Shown here: in pieces, positions 25,381 through 34,652 of the stretch | Numbering within the stretch: position 1 is the stretch's first letter | Layout: each line of letters opens with the position of its first letter | Origin: Actibacterium atlanticum | GTDB lineage: Bacteria; Pseudomonadota; Alphaproteobacteria; Rhodobacterales; Rhodobacteraceae | Reading direction: 5' to 3' | Length of the DNA stretch: 64,000 bases | Assembly: GCF_000671395.1 (NCBI RefSeq) | Contig: NZ_AQQY01000002.1 | Span: forward strand, 1 to 64,000 | The notes under the pieces: model-generated | Told to the model about the DNA's origin: nothing | The model's input: the letters and a program-made list of their open reading frames with translations, nothing else | Database searches by the model: none | Program-made: the position numbers and the translations under genes

Positions 25381-26682
25381 ATGGCTGATCTGTTTGACAC
25401 TCCGGGCACACCCGACACCGCGCCACGCCCCTTAGCGGATCGATTGCGCCCACGTGCGCTGGCCGAGGTGATCGGACAGGATCACATCCTTGCGCCGGAC
25501 GCGCCTTTGGGCGTGATGCTGGGGGCAAACAGCCTGTCATCGTTGGTCTTTTGGGGGCCGCCGGGCGTGGGGAAAACCACAATTGCGCGTCTTTTGGCAG
25601 ATGAAACCGATCTGCATTTCGTGCAGATTAGCGCGATCTTCACCGGCGTTCCCGAATTGCGCAAAGTGTTCGAGGCCGCCAAATTGCGCCGCCAGAACGG
25701 CCGGGGCACGCTTTTGTTTGTCGATGAAATCCATCGCTTCAACAAAGCGCAACAAGATGGCTTCCTGCCCCATATGGAAGACGGCACGATCTTGTTGGTT
25801 GGCGCCACAACCGAAAACCCCAGTTTCGAACTGAACGCTGCGTTGCTAAGCCGGGCACAGGTTCTGGTGCTGGAACGTTTGTCGCTGGCCGATCTTGAGC
25901 TTTTGGCGCAGCGGGCCGAGGGGGAGTTGGGGGTCAAACTTCCCTTGGATGGCCATGCTCGCGAAGCGCTTCTGGAGATGGCCGATGGCGACGGGCGGGC
26001 GTTGCTGAACCTGATTGAGCAGGTCGTCGCGTGGAAGGTAGACACGCCTTTGCGGGCGGATCAGCTGGCGACGCGGCTGATGAAACGCGCCGCAGTGTAC
26101 GACAAATCGGGCGACGAACATTACAATCTGATTTCTGCGCTGCACAAGTCCGTGCGCGGTTCGGACCCGGATGCGGCCCTGTATTGGTTTTCCCGGATGC
26201 TGGAAGGCGGCGAGGATCCGCGTTTTCTGGCGCGGCGCCTGACTCGTATGTCGGTCGAGGATATCGCGCTTGCAGACCCGCAAGCGCAAAGCGTGTGCCT
26301 GCACGCTTGGGAAACATATGAAAGGCTTGGATCCCCCGAAGGGGAACTGGCTTTGGCTCAGGCGGTCATCTATCTGGCCTTGGCGCCCAAGACCAACGCT
26401 GGCTACAAGGCATATAAGGCCGCGCGGGCCGCAGCGGCTAAAACCGGTTCTCTGCCCCCTCCCAAGCATATCCTGAACGCGCCGACCAAACTGATGGAGG
26501 ATCAAGGCTATGGCGATGGCTATAAGTATGATCACGACGCCGAGGACGGGTTTTCAGGTCAGGACTACTTTCCCGAAGGGATGAAGCACGGTGTTTATTA
26601 CACCCCTGTAGAGCGCGGGTACGAACGTGAACTGAAACGCCGTGTCGATTATTTCGCCAAATTGCGTGCCAAACGGCAATAG
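25381..26682 (+). CDS. rarA: Replication-associated recombination protein A
   Basis: The 433-residue product is the clamp-loader-like AAA+ ATPase RarA/MgsA. Walker A GPPGVGKT is at residues 59-66, Walker B FVDEIHRF near 113-120 and the sensor segment VGATTENPSFELNAALLSR follows. The C-terminal MgsA tetramerisation domain contains YKYDHDAEDGFSGQDYFPE. It acts at stalled replication forks together with single-stranded DNA-binding protein. Length is normal. Confidence 0.96.
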   Translation: MADLFDTPGTPDTAPRPLADRLRPRALAEVIGQDHILAPDAPLGVMLGANSLSSLVFWGPPGVGKTTIARLLADETDLHFVQISAIFTGVPELRKVFEAAKLRRQNGRGTLLFVDEIHRFNKAQQDGFLPHMEDGTILLVGATTENPSFELNAALLSRAQVLVLERLSLADLELLAQRAEGELGVKLPLDGHAREALLEMADGDGRALLNLIEQVVAWKVDTPLRADQLATRLMKRAAVYDKSGDEHYNLISALHKSVRGSDPDAALYWFSRMLEGGEDPRFLARRLTRMSVEDIALADPQAQSVCLHAWETYERLGSPEGELALAQAVIYLALAPKTNAGYKAYKAARAAAAKTGSLPPPKHILNAPTKLMEDQGYGDGYKYDHDAEDGFSGQDYFPEGMKHGVYYTPVERGYERELKRRVDYFAKLRAKRQ

Positions 26683-26801
26683 ATCGCACATCTGTGTGAA
26701 CTGTTTCGAAAATATATTGTCTTTAGTGAATTCTTCGACGGATTGTTACATCAGCCCCGTTTTATCTGGGCCACAATATTTAGGTAGCTAGGAGTCCCCC
26801 C

Positions 26802-27257
26802 ATGCGAAGAATCGTTATCGCGGCTATGGCCGCGGCCGTTTCCATTCCGACCGTTGCTTTTGCGGCTGACCCCATTCAGGACACCATCAAGGCGCGTCAG
26901 GGCTATTACAAGCTGATCGGTGCCAATATGGGCATTCTGGCAGGGATGGCCAAAGGCGAGGTCGACTATGACTCTGATGCGGCTCAGGTTGCTGCTGACA
27001 ACATTGTTACACTGACCACCTACAATCTGGGCCACCTGTTCATTCCCGGCACATCCAACGCGGATGCAGAAGGCACCCGTGCCCTGCCTGCGATCTGGGA
27101 GGATTTCCCAGGTGTAGCCGCCAAGGGCAAAGCCTTTAAAGAAGCCGCCATGGCCATGCAGGCGGTTGCCGGTGCAGGGCAGGGCGAAATGGCGGGTGCC
27201 TTGGGCACGTTGGGCGGTACCTGTAAGGGGTGCCACACCGATTATCGCGCCAAGTAA
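26802..27257 (+). CDS. Cytochrome c' (c-556 type)
   Basis: The 151-residue product has a signal peptide (residues 1-21, VAFA/ADP) and a C-terminal haem-binding CKGCH (C141, C144, H145), the layout of the four-helix cytochrome c' family. These periplasmic proteins bind NO or act as electron carriers. A b561-type cytochrome gene follows immediately, suggesting a paired redox unit. A 119-base gap to rarA separates it from the upstream genes. Confidence 0.9.
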   Translation: MRRIVIAAMAAAVSIPTVAFAADPIQDTIKARQGYYKLIGANMGILAGMAKGEVDYDSDAAQVAADNIVTLTTYNLGHLFIPGTSNADAEGTRALPAIWEDFPGVAAKGKAFKEAAMAMQAVAGAGQGEMAGALGTLGGTCKGCHTDYRAK

Positions 27258-27269
27258 GAGGGGATGAAG

Positions 27270-27866
27270 ATGGCCGACCAGTCCGCCAAAGACCTTACCC
27301 GCGTGAAACTGTGGGATCCGGCGTTGCGCCTGTTCCATTGGTCTTTGGTGATCTGCGTTGGTGCCGCGTGGTATCTGGGACAGTTTGGCCCCAATATCAT
27401 GACCCTGCATTTCTACGCCGGGTATTGCGTGATCGCGTTATTGGTATTTCGGCTGATCTGGGGGCTGGCCGGGCCGGCCCCCGCCCGTTTCAGCCATTTC
27501 ATCTATGGGCCGAAAACCACGTTTGGATACCTTGCGGGGCTGCGCAAGCCCGAACCCAGCTATTGGCCCGGTCACAACCCCATTGGTGCGCTGTCGGTTT
27601 TTGCCATTCTGGCGGTTTTGATTGCCCAGACCGGATCTGGTTTGTTCGCCGACCCTGATGATTTCATCAATGTCGGCCCGCTGGCTGATCAGGTCAGTGC
27701 GCAAGCCAACCGGCGCGCCTCGCAAATACATGAGATCGCGTCGAAACTGATCTTGCTGTTGGTTGTGCTGCACCTGTTCGCGATCATCTTCTACAAGCGC
27801 TACAAGGGCGAGGACCTTATCAAACCGATGATCACCGGTTGGAAATGGGTCCGCAAGTCGAACTGA
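27270..27866 (+). CDS. Cytochrome b561-family membrane protein
   Basis: The 198-residue product has four membrane segments and the histidines expected of a di-haem b561: FHWSLVI in the first helix, FYAGY in the second, and EIASKLILLLVVLHLFAII in the last. It probably passes electrons between the quinone pool and the cytochrome c' encoded just upstream. The ATG at 27270 is preferred because AGAGGGG would lie too close to the ATG at 27264. Confidence 0.88.
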   Translation: MADQSAKDLTRVKLWDPALRLFHWSLVICVGAAWYLGQFGPNIMTLHFYAGYCVIALLVFRLIWGLAGPAPARFSHFIYGPKTTFGYLAGLRKPEPSYWPGHNPIGALSVFAILAVLIAQTGSGLFADPDDFINVGPLADQVSAQANRRASQIHEIASKLILLLVVLHLFAIIFYKRYKGEDLIKPMITGWKWVRKSN

Positions 27867-27916
27867 CCCCCTTGATTTGCTTGACATTAAGGGCCTTGGC
27901 GCAGAGGTAAGGCCCC

Positions 27917-28294
27917 ATGATGGCAGTATTGGCACAAGTGGCCCTTGGCGGCGCAATCGGCGCAAGCGGGCGGTATATGACGGGCGTTTTGGCGACCCGG
28001 ATAATGGGGCATGGTTTTCCATGGGGGACGCTGACGGTGAACGTCGTTGGCTCTTTCGTGATGGGCGCTCTGGCGGTGGTTTTGGCGTTGAAGTTTGACA
28101 ATCGTTTCGCGCCCTTTTTGATGACCGGAGTGCTGGGCGGATTCACCACCTTTTCAGCCTTTTCACTGGATGCGGTCACGTTGTTTGAACGCGGTCAGGT
28201 CGCGACAGCAGCGCTGTATGTCATCACCTCGGTTACCTTGTCGGTTCTGGCGCTGATCGCCGGGCTGGCCCTGGCACGCGGGGTGCTCTCATGA
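27917..28294 (+). CDS. crcB: CrcB/Fluc fluoride channel
   Basis: The 125-residue product has four membrane helices and the Fluc motifs GGAIGASGRYM near the start, TLTVNVVGSF around residue 38 and GVLGGFTTFSAFSLD around residue 72, including the pore phenylalanines. It exports fluoride as a dual-topology dimer. The 50-base gap upstream is too short for a fluoride riboswitch. Its stop overlaps the rluC start (ATGA). Confidence 0.95.
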   Translation: MMAVLAQVALGGAIGASGRYMTGVLATRIMGHGFPWGTLTVNVVGSFVMGALAVVLALKFDNRFAPFLMTGVLGGFTTFSAFSLDAVTLFERGQVATAALYVITSVTLSVLALIAGLALARGVLS

Positions 28295-29334
28295 GCCGTG
28301 TTCAAACCTTGCAAGTCACCGCTGACGAAGATGATCAGCGCCTTGATCGCTGGTTTCGCCGCCGCTTTCCCCATATCAGTCAGGGCCGCATCGAAAAGAT
28401 GTGCCGCAAGGGTGAAATTCGCGTTGATGGCGGGCGGGTCAAACCGGCCAGCCGGGTCGAGACCGGGCAGACGGTGCGCGTGCCGCCCTTGCCCGAACCC
28501 GGGCAGATCACCGCGGCGGCCAAGCCGCCGGTTTCGGATGCCGATACCAAGCTGATCCAATCCTGTGTGTTGTATCGCGACGACCACATAATTGCCCTGA
28601 ACAAACCGCCCGGCCTGCCCACACAAGGCGGTAGCAAACAGATACGCCACGTGGATGGCATGGCCGAGGCGCTGAAATTCGGGTTTGATGAAAAACCCCG
28701 CCTTGTGCACCGGTTGGACAAGGACACTTCGGGTGTTCTGCTGCTTGCGCGCACACGCGCCGTTGCGGCCAAGTTGACCAGCGCCTTTCGTGCGCGCGAC
28801 ACGCGTAAAATTTACTGGGCTGCCGTGGCCGGGCAGCCGCGCCCCTCGATGGGGACCATCCGTTATGGGCTGGTCAAAGCCCCCGGGCATGGTGCCAAGG
28901 GCGAGGGTGAGAAAATGCACTGCATCCACCCCGCACAGGTGGATACAACACCCGACGCAAAGCGCGCGGTCACTGACTATGCCGTGCTGTCTGCGCTGGG
29001 GGGGCGGGTAAGCTGGGTTGCCATGGTGCCGATCACCGGGCGCACCCATCAGTTGCGTGCGCATATTGCCGAGATGGGCCATCCAATCATTGGCGACGGC
29101 AAGTACGGCGGCTCGGGTCAGGAAAATCTGGGCGATGGCTGGGGCGCACAGCTGGGCGGCGAGATCAGCCGCAAACTACATTTGCATGCGCGCTCGATCT
29201 CGCTTGAGCATCCGATAACCGGCGCGCGGCTGAACATCACCGCCAAAATGCCCGAGCACATGATCCGCACATGGAAGTCACTTGAGTGGCACGAAAATGA
29301 TGTGCCTGCGGATCCGTTCGAAGATCTGGAATGA
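28291..29334 (+). CDS. RluC/RluD-type pseudouridine synthase
   Basis: The 347-residue product has an N-terminal S4 RNA-binding domain (about residues 14-65) and a catalytic domain with HRLDKDTSGVLLLAR, in which D143 is the catalytic aspartate. GRTHQLRAHIAEMGHPIIGD near residue 250 completes the active site. It modifies uridines in 23S rRNA; sequence alone does not settle RluC versus RluD specificity. It overlaps both neighbours by four bases. Confidence 0.93.
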   Translation: MSRVQTLQVTADEDDQRLDRWFRRRFPHISQGRIEKMCRKGEIRVDGGRVKPASRVETGQTVRVPPLPEPGQITAAAKPPVSDADTKLIQSCVLYRDDHIIALNKPPGLPTQGGSKQIRHVDGMAEALKFGFDEKPRLVHRLDKDTSGVLLLARTRAVAAKLTSAFRARDTRKIYWAAVAGQPRPSMGTIRYGLVKAPGHGAKGEGEKMHCIHPAQVDTTPDAKRAVTDYAVLSALGGRVSWVAMVPITGRTHQLRAHIAEMGHPIIGDGKYGGSGQENLGDGWGAQLGGEISRKLHLHARSISLEHPITGARLNITAKMPEHMIRTWKSLEWHENDVPADPFEDLE

Positions 29335-29993
29335 CCCGCCTGAAACTTGCAATCTTTGATGTGGATGGCACGCTGGCAGACAGTCAGGGCCATATCCGCA
29401 TCGCAATGGAAGGGGCGTTTGACCTTGCTGGCCTGCCCGTGCCCAGCGATGTGCTGAGCATCGTCGGCCTTTCGCTGCCCCAAGCCATGCGCCATCTGGT
29501 GCCTGACGCAAGCGAGGCCCAGATTGAAACGTTGGTCGATGGCTATAAAGCCACTTATTCGGCGCATCGGGCAGGAACGTCGCCGGTGCCGCTTTATCCC
29601 GGTGCTATGGAGGCTATCAAACAGTTGCATGCCCGCGATGACGTGCTGTTGGGCATCGCCACGGGCAAGTCGCAAAAGGGGCTGCGGCATTTGTTGGCCG
29701 CGCACGGGTTAGACCGATACTTTGTAACCACTCAGGTGGCCGACCATCATCCCTCTAAGCCGCACCCGTCGATGGTTCTGACGGCACTTGCGGAAACCGG
29801 GGTAGAGGCTTGCGATGCGGTGATGATCGGTGACACCAGCTTTGATATGCAGATGGCCCAAGCCGCGCGCGTGGCCGGGGTTGGTGTCAGCTGGGGGTAT
29901 CACGGGGTTGCAAATCTGACCCCAGCACGGCATGTGCTGCACGATTTCGCCGAGTTGATCCCGGCGCTGGACCAAATCTGGAGAAACCCATGA
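29331..29993 (+). CDS. HAD-superfamily phosphatase (phosphoglycolate-type)
   Basis: The 220-residue product has the HAD motifs: FDVDGTLAD (nucleophile D10, acid D12), a Thr in IATGKSQKG, and VMIGDTSFDMQMAQAA with the acidic pair. The cap domain is of the phosphoglycolate/beta-phosphoglucomutase type. The true substrate is unknown. It overlaps rluC and the ATP12 gene by four bases each. Confidence 0.9.
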   Translation: MTRLKLAIFDVDGTLADSQGHIRIAMEGAFDLAGLPVPSDVLSIVGLSLPQAMRHLVPDASEAQIETLVDGYKATYSAHRAGTSPVPLYPGAMEAIKQLHARDDVLLGIATGKSQKGLRHLLAAHGLDRYFVTTQVADHHPSKPHPSMVLTALAETGVEACDAVMIGDTSFDMQMAQAARVAGVGVSWGYHGVANLTPARHVLHDFAELIPALDQIWRNP

Positions 29994-30715
29994 GCGACTG
30001 GAAAGCAAAACGGTTCTGGGAAAAGGCCGACGCCACACAGGTTGAAGGCGGATTTTCCGTCACCTTGGACGGGCGTGCGATCAAGACACCGGCCAAATCT
30101 CCGTTGGTGATGCCCAGCATGGCCATGGCGCTTGCCGTGGCAAAGGAATGGGGCGCACAGGAAGATCAGATAGACCCGCGCACCATGCCGGTGACACGAT
30201 CCGCCAATGCCGCAATCGACAAAGTGACGCCTCAGTTTGCGGAAGTCGCTGATCTTATCGCAGCCTATGGTGGCTCGGATTTGTTGTGTTACCGCGCTGA
30301 CGGCCCCGACACGCTGGTCAAACGCCAGAAAGATCGCTGGGATCCGCTGTTGGAGCGTGCCAAACAGGAATTTGAGGCGCCGCTGAACGTGACCAGTGGC
30401 GTGATTCCCGTGGCGCAACCCGAAGACAGTCTGGCGAACCTGTCCAAGCAGGTGCATGCGCAAACCCCGTTCCAACTGGCAGGGCTGCATGATCTGGTTT
30501 CGATCTCGGGGTCTTTGATTCTGGGACTGGCGGCCACGCGCGGCTGGGCGGATCTGGATGAACTCTGGGGCCTGTCCCGCATTGATGAGACATGGCAGGA
30601 AGAGCAGTGGGGAGAGGACGAAGAAGCCACTGCTCTGGCCGAGTCGAAGCGACTCGAGTTCCTGCATGCCGCAAGTTTCTATGAACTTGCTAATCCGAAT
30701 GCAGGTGCAGCATAA
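29990..30715 (+). CDS. ATP12-family F1-ATPase assembly chaperone
   Basis: The 241-residue product shows the ATP12 pattern: FWEKADATQVEGGFSVTLDGRAIKTPAKSPL near the start and DLLCYRADGPDTLVKRQKDRWDP in the middle. In mitochondria and alphaproteobacteria ATP12 protects the F1 alpha subunit before assembly. Its link to RluC and a HAD phosphatase is a common alphaproteobacterial arrangement. It is the last gene of the crcB operon. Confidence 0.93.
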   Translation: MSDWKAKRFWEKADATQVEGGFSVTLDGRAIKTPAKSPLVMPSMAMALAVAKEWGAQEDQIDPRTMPVTRSANAAIDKVTPQFAEVADLIAAYGGSDLLCYRADGPDTLVKRQKDRWDPLLERAKQEFEAPLNVTSGVIPVAQPEDSLANLSKQVHAQTPFQLAGLHDLVSISGSLILGLAATRGWADLDELWGLSRIDETWQEEQWGEDEEATALAESKRLEFLHAASFYELANPNAGAA

Positions 30716-30931
30716 AGCCGCGAAAATCCGCCTGAAATTTAATCAATTGGTCAACGACGCTCCGTAAGGACGAGAGTCGGCTTGTGAAGCTGAATCTCGG
30801 GGTTGACGCATTCCCCGAAATTCGCCCAATGTTATAGCACTGGACGGGATTAAAATTCCGGCAGATGCTATCCAAGCCCGAAACGGGCGATAAATCCGCT
30901 CAATAGAGTGGTCCATCAGGAAGAGGTTAAC

Positions 30932-31948
30932 ATGAACAAATCCGTATTTCTTGGCGCGCTAACCGTTGCGGGCCTTGCCGCAGTTGGTGCATCAGCTTCG
31001 ACGCTTGATGACATCAAAGCGCGCGGCAAGATCAACTGCGGTGTGACTGAAGGGACCCTCGGTTTCTCGTCGCGCGACGCCGAAGGCAAGCATGGCGGTT
31101 TCGACGTTGAGTTCTGCCGCGCTCTGGGCGCTGCAATCTTCAATGACACCGAAGCTGTCGAATATGTGGAACTGTCGTCGAAAAACCGTTTCACCGCGCT
31201 GAGCGCTGGTCAGGTTGATTTGCTGTATCGTACCACCACCTGGACTTTCTCGCGCGATGTCGACCTGAAAACCACCTTCGTAGGCATCAACTACTACGAT
31301 GGTCAGGGCTTCATGGTGCCCAAAGATCTGGGCGTTGCGTCTGCAAAGGAACTGGAAGGTGCAACTGTCTGCATCGAGACCGGCACCACCACCGAGCTGA
31401 ACCTGGCTGACTTTTTCCGTGCCAACGGCATGACCTACGAGCCCCTGCCCGTAGGCGGCACCACCGAAGCAAAAGCCTTCTTTGAAGAAGGGGCTTGCGA
31501 CGTTTACACCACGGATGCCTCGGCGCTTGCCGGTGTACGTGCTTCGCTGAAAGCGCCGGACAGCTATATCATCCTTCCCGAAATCGTCTCGAAAGAGCCG
31601 CTGGGCCCGACTGTGCGTCACGGTGATGACCAGTGGGCAGACATCGTGCGCTGGGTCCAGAACGCTCTGGTCGCTGCTGAAGAGCACGGTGTGACCTCGG
31701 CCAATGTTGCCGAACTGTCGAAAGGCACCGAGAACCCGTCGATCAACCGTCTGCTGGGTGCCGAAGGCAGCCTGGGCGAGATGCTGGGTCTGGACAATGA
31801 CTACGCCGCTCGTGCGATCGCAGCCGTTGGCAACTACGGTGAGATCTTCGAGAAAACCATCGGTGAAAGCACTCCGATCGGCCTGCCGCGCGGCCTGAAC
31901 GCGCTGTGGACCGAAGGTGGCCTGCAATACTCGCCGCCGTTCCGGTAA
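30932..31948 (+). CDS. aapJ: General L-amino-acid-binding periplasmic protein AapJ
   Basis: The 338-residue product has a signal peptide (about residues 1-22) and the family-3 solute-binding fold (STLDDIKARGKINCGVTEG; LSAGQVDLLYRTTTWTFSRD; ADIVRWVQNALVAAEEHGV). It binds a broad range of L-amino acids for the AapQMP transporter encoded downstream. The ATG at 30932 follows GAGGTTAAC. No NtrC site was evident in the 216-base upstream gap. Confidence 0.95.
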   Translation: MNKSVFLGALTVAGLAAVGASASTLDDIKARGKINCGVTEGTLGFSSRDAEGKHGGFDVEFCRALGAAIFNDTEAVEYVELSSKNRFTALSAGQVDLLYRTTTWTFSRDVDLKTTFVGINYYDGQGFMVPKDLGVASAKELEGATVCIETGTTTELNLADFFRANGMTYEPLPVGGTTEAKAFFEEGACDVYTTDASALAGVRASLKAPDSYIILPEIVSKEPLGPTVRHGDDQWADIVRWVQNALVAAEEHGVTSANVAELSKGTENPSINRLLGAEGSLGEMLGLDNDYAARAIAAVGNYGEIFEKTIGESTPIGLPRGLNALWTEGGLQYSPPFR

Positions 31949-31958
31949 GAACATGGGT

Positions 31959-31990
31959 AAGGGGCGCCACTTGGGCGCCCCTTGTCCTTT
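31959..31990 (+). terminator. Attenuator between aapJ and aapQ
   Basis: AAGGGGCGCC (31959-31968) pairs with GGCGCCCCTT (31974-31983) around ACTTG, with TTGTCCTTT after it. As in many ABC operons it probably lets the binding protein be made in excess over the permease subunits. Confidence 0.75.
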
Positions 31991-32067
31991 ACCCTTGCGA
32001 TTATTCTCTTTGAATGCCGATGTGACGAAAGGGGTCCGACGTCTTCGTCAGGACGCAAAGGTGATCT

Positions 32068-33321
32068 ATGTCTGATATGACTTCCCCCCCCAAGCAGAGC
32101 TTCAAGTTCTCCATGTTGCTCTACGATTCCCGATATCGCGGAATCACGATCCAGATTTTTGTGCTTGTTATGGTGCTGGGTTCATTGGGTTGGCTGGCAG
32201 GCAACGCCGCCACCAACCTGGCCGCCCTGGGCAAGCCGTTGCGGTTTGATTTTCTTGGCGACACTGCCAGTTATGACATCAGCCAGCGACTGATTGACTA
32301 TAAATCCACAGACAGTCACGGACGCGCCGTTCTGGTTGGTCTGTTGAATACCTTGCTGGTGGCCTTCATGGGCTGCGTTGCCGCGACCATTCTGGGTGTT
32401 ATTGGCGGCGTGTTGCGCCTGTCCAACAACTGGTTGGTATCGCGGCTTGTTGCCGTCTACGTCGAAATTTTCCGCAACATCCCCGTGTTGCTGTGGATTT
32501 TCGTCTGCATGTTCACCATCACGGCCATCGCCCCACAACCGCGTGACTTCCGGGGTGACAACGCCACGGCGTCGATGTTGCTGAATGACTCGGTTGCGGT
32601 GACCAATCGCGGGATTTACCTGCCCGAACCTCTGTTTAGCCGCCCGCTGGGCGACCTGAACCTTGGCATCTTTAACATGAGCATCGAGCTGCTGGTCCTG
32701 CTCGTTGTCCTGTTCGGTGGTGTTTATGCTGCGCGATGGAACAACGCCCGCGCGAACCGCATTCAGGTGGAAACCGGGGATCGCCCCGATACAACTTGGG
32801 CGAACGTTGCGATCATCGTTGTGCCGTTGTTGGCCGCGCTGCTTGCCATGGGCTTTCACATCGGCAAACCCGAGCTGAAAGGCTTTAACTTCAAAGGTGG
32901 CGTCAATATGAGCGCCCCCTTGATCGGTCTTTGGCTGGGTCTGACGCTCTATACGACGACCTACATCATTGAAGCCGTGCGTTCGGGCATCCAGTCCGTC
33001 AGCAAGGGGCAATCCGAGGCGGCGTTCGCGCTGGGCCTGCGTCCGGGCCGCACCATGAGCCTTGTGATCCTGCCACAGGCATTGCGGGTGATTATCCCGC
33101 AGCTGATCTCGCAGTACCTGAACCTGACCAAGAACAGTTCGCTGGCTGTCGCCATCGGCTACATGGATCTGGTGTCTACCCTGGGCGGTATCACGCTGAA
33201 CCAGACCGGTCGCGAAATGGAGGCAATCTTGATGCTGATGGCGATCTACCTGACCATTTCACTTCTGATCTCGGCTGGGATGAACTGGTACAACACGCGC
33301 GTCAAATTGGTGGAGCGGTAA
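32068..33321 (+). CDS. aapQ: General L-amino-acid ABC permease AapQ
   Basis: The 417-residue product is the larger of the two polar-amino-acid permeases, with a long central insert. Conserved segments are LLNTLLVAFMGCVAATILGVIGGVLRLS, VYVEIFRNIPVLLWIF and the EAA loop SKGQSEAAFALGLRPGRTMSLVILPQALRVIIP near residue 330, which contacts AapP. It pairs with AapM, whose gene starts two bases after its stop. Confidence 0.95.
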   Translation: MSDMTSPPKQSFKFSMLLYDSRYRGITIQIFVLVMVLGSLGWLAGNAATNLAALGKPLRFDFLGDTASYDISQRLIDYKSTDSHGRAVLVGLLNTLLVAFMGCVAATILGVIGGVLRLSNNWLVSRLVAVYVEIFRNIPVLLWIFVCMFTITAIAPQPRDFRGDNATASMLLNDSVAVTNRGIYLPEPLFSRPLGDLNLGIFNMSIELLVLLVVLFGGVYAARWNNARANRIQVETGDRPDTTWANVAIIVVPLLAALLAMGFHIGKPELKGFNFKGGVNMSAPLIGLWLGLTLYTTTYIIEAVRSGIQSVSKGQSEAAFALGLRPGRTMSLVILPQALRVIIPQLISQYLNLTKNSSLAVAIGYMDLVSTLGGITLNQTGREMEAILMLMAIYLTISLLISAGMNWYNTRVKLVER

Positions 33322-33323
33322 GA

Positions 33324-34640
33324 ATGTCTAATACACTTTCCTTTGTTCGCACCGAAATGCTGCCACAAAAGACGCCACCTGCGTCAAGTGTCGGCTTGCA
33401 GGGTTGGCTGCGTGAGAACCTGTTCTCGTCGGTTGGCAATTCGATCCTGACACTCCTCACCCTGGGCTTTCTGGCGCTTATCCTGTCAAATATTCTGCCA
33501 TGGGTCCTGTTTGGCATCTGGGATGCAGGGTCGCTGACAGAATGTCGCGCCATGTTCGCCGAACGCTATGCGGATGGTCGCGAGTACGCCTGTTGGGCGG
33601 TGGTTACGGACCGTTGGGATCAATTGATCTTTGGGTATTCTTTCGGGAACCTGCATGAAGGTCTTTATTGGCGCCCGATAGTGGGCCTCGCCCTGATCCT
33701 GTTGGCGCTGTCGCCGATCCTCTATCCCAACCTGCCGCGCGGGCTGTATATCGCAACAGCCGCGTCGATCTTCCTGTATCCTTGGCTGATCTGGGGCGGG
33801 TCGATCTGGGGGCCGCTGACATTGGCGCTTTGCATCATTGCGGCGGTTTTCGCCTATCGCGCCGTCGCAAAAGAAGTCTCAAGCCTGATCGCGATACCCG
33901 CGTCGTTGCTGGTTTTAGGTGTGCTGGTGTTCTTTGCCATGTCACCGGTTTCAAGCGGTTTGAACGCTGTTGCCCCGATTGAATTGCAACCAGTGCCCTC
34001 ACGTGAAATCTCGGGCTTTGTGTTGTCGATCACCATCGGGATCGTGGCCATTGTGGCTTCTCTTCCGATCGCGGTTTTCCTCGCGCTGGGGCGTCAGTCG
34101 AACCTGTTTATCGTTAACAAGTTGTCGACCGGCTTTATCGAGATCATTCGCGGTGTGCCGCTGATCACCTTGATTTTTGTGGCGACGATCCTGCTGAAGT
34201 ATTTCCTGCCCAGTTCGGTCAACCTTGACCCGGTGGTCGCGGTGATGGTTCTGGTGACCTTGTTCACCGCAGCCTATATCGCCGAGGTGATCCGGGGTGG
34301 TCTGGCGGCCCTGCCCAAGGGCCAGTACGAGGCTGCGGATGCGCTGGGACTGACCTATTGGCAGGCGCAGCGGCAGATCATCCTGCCGCAGGCTCTGAAG
34401 ATCTCGATCCCCGGCATCGTGTCGAACTTCATCTCGGTGTTCAAAGACACCACGCTGGTTTCCATCGTGGCGTTGAACGACCCGCTTGGGATTTCGAACG
34501 CAATTCGATCCAACAGTGACTGGAACGGCATCGTATGGGAGCTTTACGGCTTCATCGCGATTGTCTTCTGGATCTTCTGTTTCTCCATGTCCCGTTATTC
34601 CATGTCGCTGGAGCGTAAGCTTCAGACCGGACACCGCTAA
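33324..34640 (+). CDS. aapM: General L-amino-acid ABC permease AapM
   Basis: The 438-residue product is the second permease. It has multiple membrane segments, FIEIIRGVPLITLIFVATI and the EAA loop PKGQYEAADALGLTYWQAQRQIILPQALKISIP near residue 330. Several extra N-terminal helices (about residues 35-195) precede the core, as in other Aap systems. It lies between aapQ and aapP with minimal spacing. Confidence 0.95.
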   Translation: MSNTLSFVRTEMLPQKTPPASSVGLQGWLRENLFSSVGNSILTLLTLGFLALILSNILPWVLFGIWDAGSLTECRAMFAERYADGREYACWAVVTDRWDQLIFGYSFGNLHEGLYWRPIVGLALILLALSPILYPNLPRGLYIATAASIFLYPWLIWGGSIWGPLTLALCIIAAVFAYRAVAKEVSSLIAIPASLLVLGVLVFFAMSPVSSGLNAVAPIELQPVPSREISGFVLSITIGIVAIVASLPIAVFLALGRQSNLFIVNKLSTGFIEIIRGVPLITLIFVATILLKYFLPSSVNLDPVVAVMVLVTLFTAAYIAEVIRGGLAALPKGQYEAADALGLTYWQAQRQIILPQALKISIPGIVSNFISVFKDTTLVSIVALNDPLGISNAIRSNSDWNGIVWELYGFIAIVFWIFCFSMSRYSMSLERKLQTGHR

Positions 34641-34652
34641 AAGGAGGCTTTC

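Noticed and set aside
27867-27916. Fluoride riboswitch before crcB
   Set aside because: Only 50 bases separate the cytochrome b561 stop from crcB, too few for the known riboswitch fold, and the pseudoknot sequence is absent.
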